Positions 41,430-42,261 of a stretch of 42,261 bases of DNA are shown here, piece by piece. How positions within the stretch are numbered: position 1 is the stretch's first letter; the number at the start of each line of letters is the position of its first letter. The notes below the pieces were generated by a model. The model saw only the letters and a list, made by a program, of their open reading frames with translations. It ran no database searches and was not told the DNA's origin. The stretch spans positions 1 to 42,261 of the forward strand of contig NZ_KB912892.1 in the NCBI RefSeq assembly GCF_000383875.1, written 5' to 3'. The translations under genes were made by a program, and so were the position numbers. The stretch is from Caldibacillus debilis DSM 16016. Its GTDB lineage: Bacteria > Bacillota > Bacilli > Bacillales > Caldibacillaceae.

Positions 41430-41972
41430 TTACAAATACGATTCGGTGGCAACGAGGAGAAGAACCGATTCCTCATCGACGGCGTTGACGATTTGGTGCT
41501 CATCGGATGCATGAAAATAAATGGATTCCCCTTTTTTGGCCACATACGTCTTCTTTCCCAGCCTTACCATCACCTTCCCCTTCAGGACATAGGCGAAAGT
41601 CTCGGCCAGGGACGGTTCGAATTTCTTAAACTGGCCCTTCGGTTCGAGATAGAGCATGACCGGTTCCATCTCATTTTCGTTGGATTCCGGGACGAGCCAA
41701 ACGATTTTGTACCCCAATTCCTCGTCGACGAATTCCGTTTGTTCCTCTTCCGGATAGATCACCTTTTGCTCATCGTCATCTTCGCTGAAAAATTCCTTCG
41801 GCGTGCATCCGAGCACTTCAAGGATGGAAAAAAAGGTCTCAATGGAAGGGGAGCTTAAATCCCTTTCGATTTGGGATATATAGCCCTTGCTCAAATCCGT
41901 TCTTTCTCCTAATTCCTCCTGGGTCAATCCTTTTTTCAGGCGCAAATTCCTGATTTTTTTCCCGATTCGCAT
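41430..41972 (-). CDS. XRE-family regulator with C-terminal cupin, controller of the pot operon
   Basis: A 180-residue two-domain regulator. Residues 5-62 form an XRE helix-turn-helix (RNLRLKKGLTQEELGERTDL then SKGYISQIERDLSSPSIETF). Residues about 105-178 form a cupin (EPKGQFKKFEPSLAETFAYV then LKGKVMVRLGKKTYVAKKGE) that may bind a polyamine, as proposed for PuuR-like regulators. It heads the potABCD operon, an arrangement found in other Bacilli. The 27-bp palindrome at 42029-42055, just downstream of the promoter, is the natural candidate for its binding site. ATG at 41972 has GAGG 7 bases upstream. Whether it represses or activates is not known. Confidence 0.9.
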   Translation of the reverse strand: MRIGKKIRNLRLKKGLTQEELGERTDLSKGYISQIERDLSSPSIETFFSILEVLGCTPKEFFSEDDDEQKVIYPEEEQTEFVDEELGYKIVWLVPESNENEMEPVMLYLEPKGQFKKFEPSLAETFAYVLKGKVMVRLGKKTYVAKKGESIYFHASDEHQIVNAVDEESVLLLVATESYL

Positions 41973-42028
41973 CCTATAACCTCATTTTCTTGTTTAGTAT
42001 TGGTTAACACATAGTAAAAATTGTTTTA

Positions 42029-42055
42029 TAAAAGTAAACTTTAAGTTTACTTTTA
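42029..42055. promoter_or_regulatory. 27-bp perfect palindrome, likely operator of the XRE-cupin regulator
   Basis: TAAAAGTAAACTT, a single T, then AAGTTTACTTTTA: two 13-bp arms in perfect dyad symmetry. It lies 16 bp downstream of the -10 of the pot promoter and 57 bases before the regulator start, so a bound protein would block transcription. Other AT-rich half-sites such as GTAAAA lie nearby. Confidence 0.8.
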
Positions 42056-42071
42056 TATTTAACAATAATCA

Positions 42072-42099
42072 ATTATACATAAAAATCAGGATTATGCAA
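42072..42099 (-). promoter_or_regulatory. Promoter of the XRE-cupin/potABCD operon
   Basis: Minus strand TTGCAT (42094-42099), 16-base spacer, TATAAT (42072-42077), about 100 bases before the regulator start. Confidence 0.7.
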
Positions 42100-42235
42100 T
42101 GCTTTCACAGGAATTTTTTAAAATTTTTTACGGGGTTCATTGTAAAATTAAATGCAACAAAATAAATATACAAAAGCCACGGTAATTCCGTTATGATGAA
42201 GTCGACACAAACCCATACATAACAGGAGGAATACC

Positions 42236-42261
42236 ATGGCTCGCTCTCATCATAACACAAC
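42236..42261 (+). CDS. Start of an unidentified gene, cut by the window edge
   Basis: ATG at 42236 follows GGAGG at 6 bases and reads MARSHHNT before the window ends. The opening would suit an alpha/beta-type small acid-soluble spore protein, whose N-termini often look like this, but eight residues cannot prove it. It is divergent from the pot regulator. Confidence 0.5.

Noticed and set aside
42100-42235. Sigma-G type forespore promoter before the gene at 42236
   Set aside because: No convincing -35/-10 pair at correct spacing could be found, so the spore-protein idea rests only on eight residues.

Overview
The window reads as chromosomal DNA of a low-to-mid GC, endospore-type Bacillaceae. 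Supporting signs are teichoic and lipoteichoic acid genes, strong GGAGG ribosome binding sites, TTG and GTG starts, a CcpA-type cre site, a YpuA/DUF1002 homologue and Pit/DUF47 and PotABCD genes of Bacillus type. The high GC of many intergenic stretches and the kind of genes present would suit a moderately thermophilic genus such as Caldibacillus; this genus guess is inference only. No rRNA, tRNA, CRISPR array or phage region was seen.

Layout. 1-352: the 5' end of an IS256-family element running off the left edge. 356-2154: tagD plus a CDP-glycerol glycerophosphotransferase (wall teichoic acid). 2518-5921: a membrane acyltransferase and a large secreted SH3b/glucosaminidase autolysin. 5989-7187: a decayed ISL3-family insertion sequence. 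7279-10293: an LTA-synthase-family enzyme and a DUF1646 permease. 11070-13309: a ROK sugar kinase and mannose-6-phosphate isomerase. 13896-14947: a cupin/HD-GYP protein whose stop codon overlaps the start of a 38-residue peptide made of three PPAPWVN repeats. 15086-18377: a TetR-controlled ABC exporter. 18637-23178: phosphoglucomutase, a Gfo/Idh/MocA oxidoreductase and an AI-2E-type membrane protein. 23372-27529: a class I ribonucleotide reductase operon (nrdE, nrdI-like, nrdF) behind a promoter, two NrdR boxes and a cobalamin riboswitch. 27688-29797: a pseudouridine catabolism pair (psuG, HTH-psuK). 30117-31354: murB and a small unknown protein. 31716-33147: a zinc alcohol dehydrogenase with a cre site. 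33761-35547: DUF47 plus Pit phosphate transporter. 35668-37449: YpuA-like protein and a permuted NlpC/P60-like hydrolase, divergently transcribed. 37590-42099: an XRE-cupin regulator and potABCD polyamine transporter with a large palindromic operator. 42236-42261: the first codons of a further gene.

The genes are mostly housekeeping and envelope functions separated by clear terminators. The most unusual item is the repeat peptide at 14831-14947. It has a strong ribosome binding site and an ATGA overlap with the cupin/HD-GYP gene, and its repeats differ only at synonymous third positions, so the peptide itself appears to be under selection. Its arrangement recalls rap-phr receptor/pheromone pairs, but I know of no described system of this kind. 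The second highlight is the doubly controlled nrd operon, which predicts a B12-dependent (class II) reductase elsewhere in the genome.
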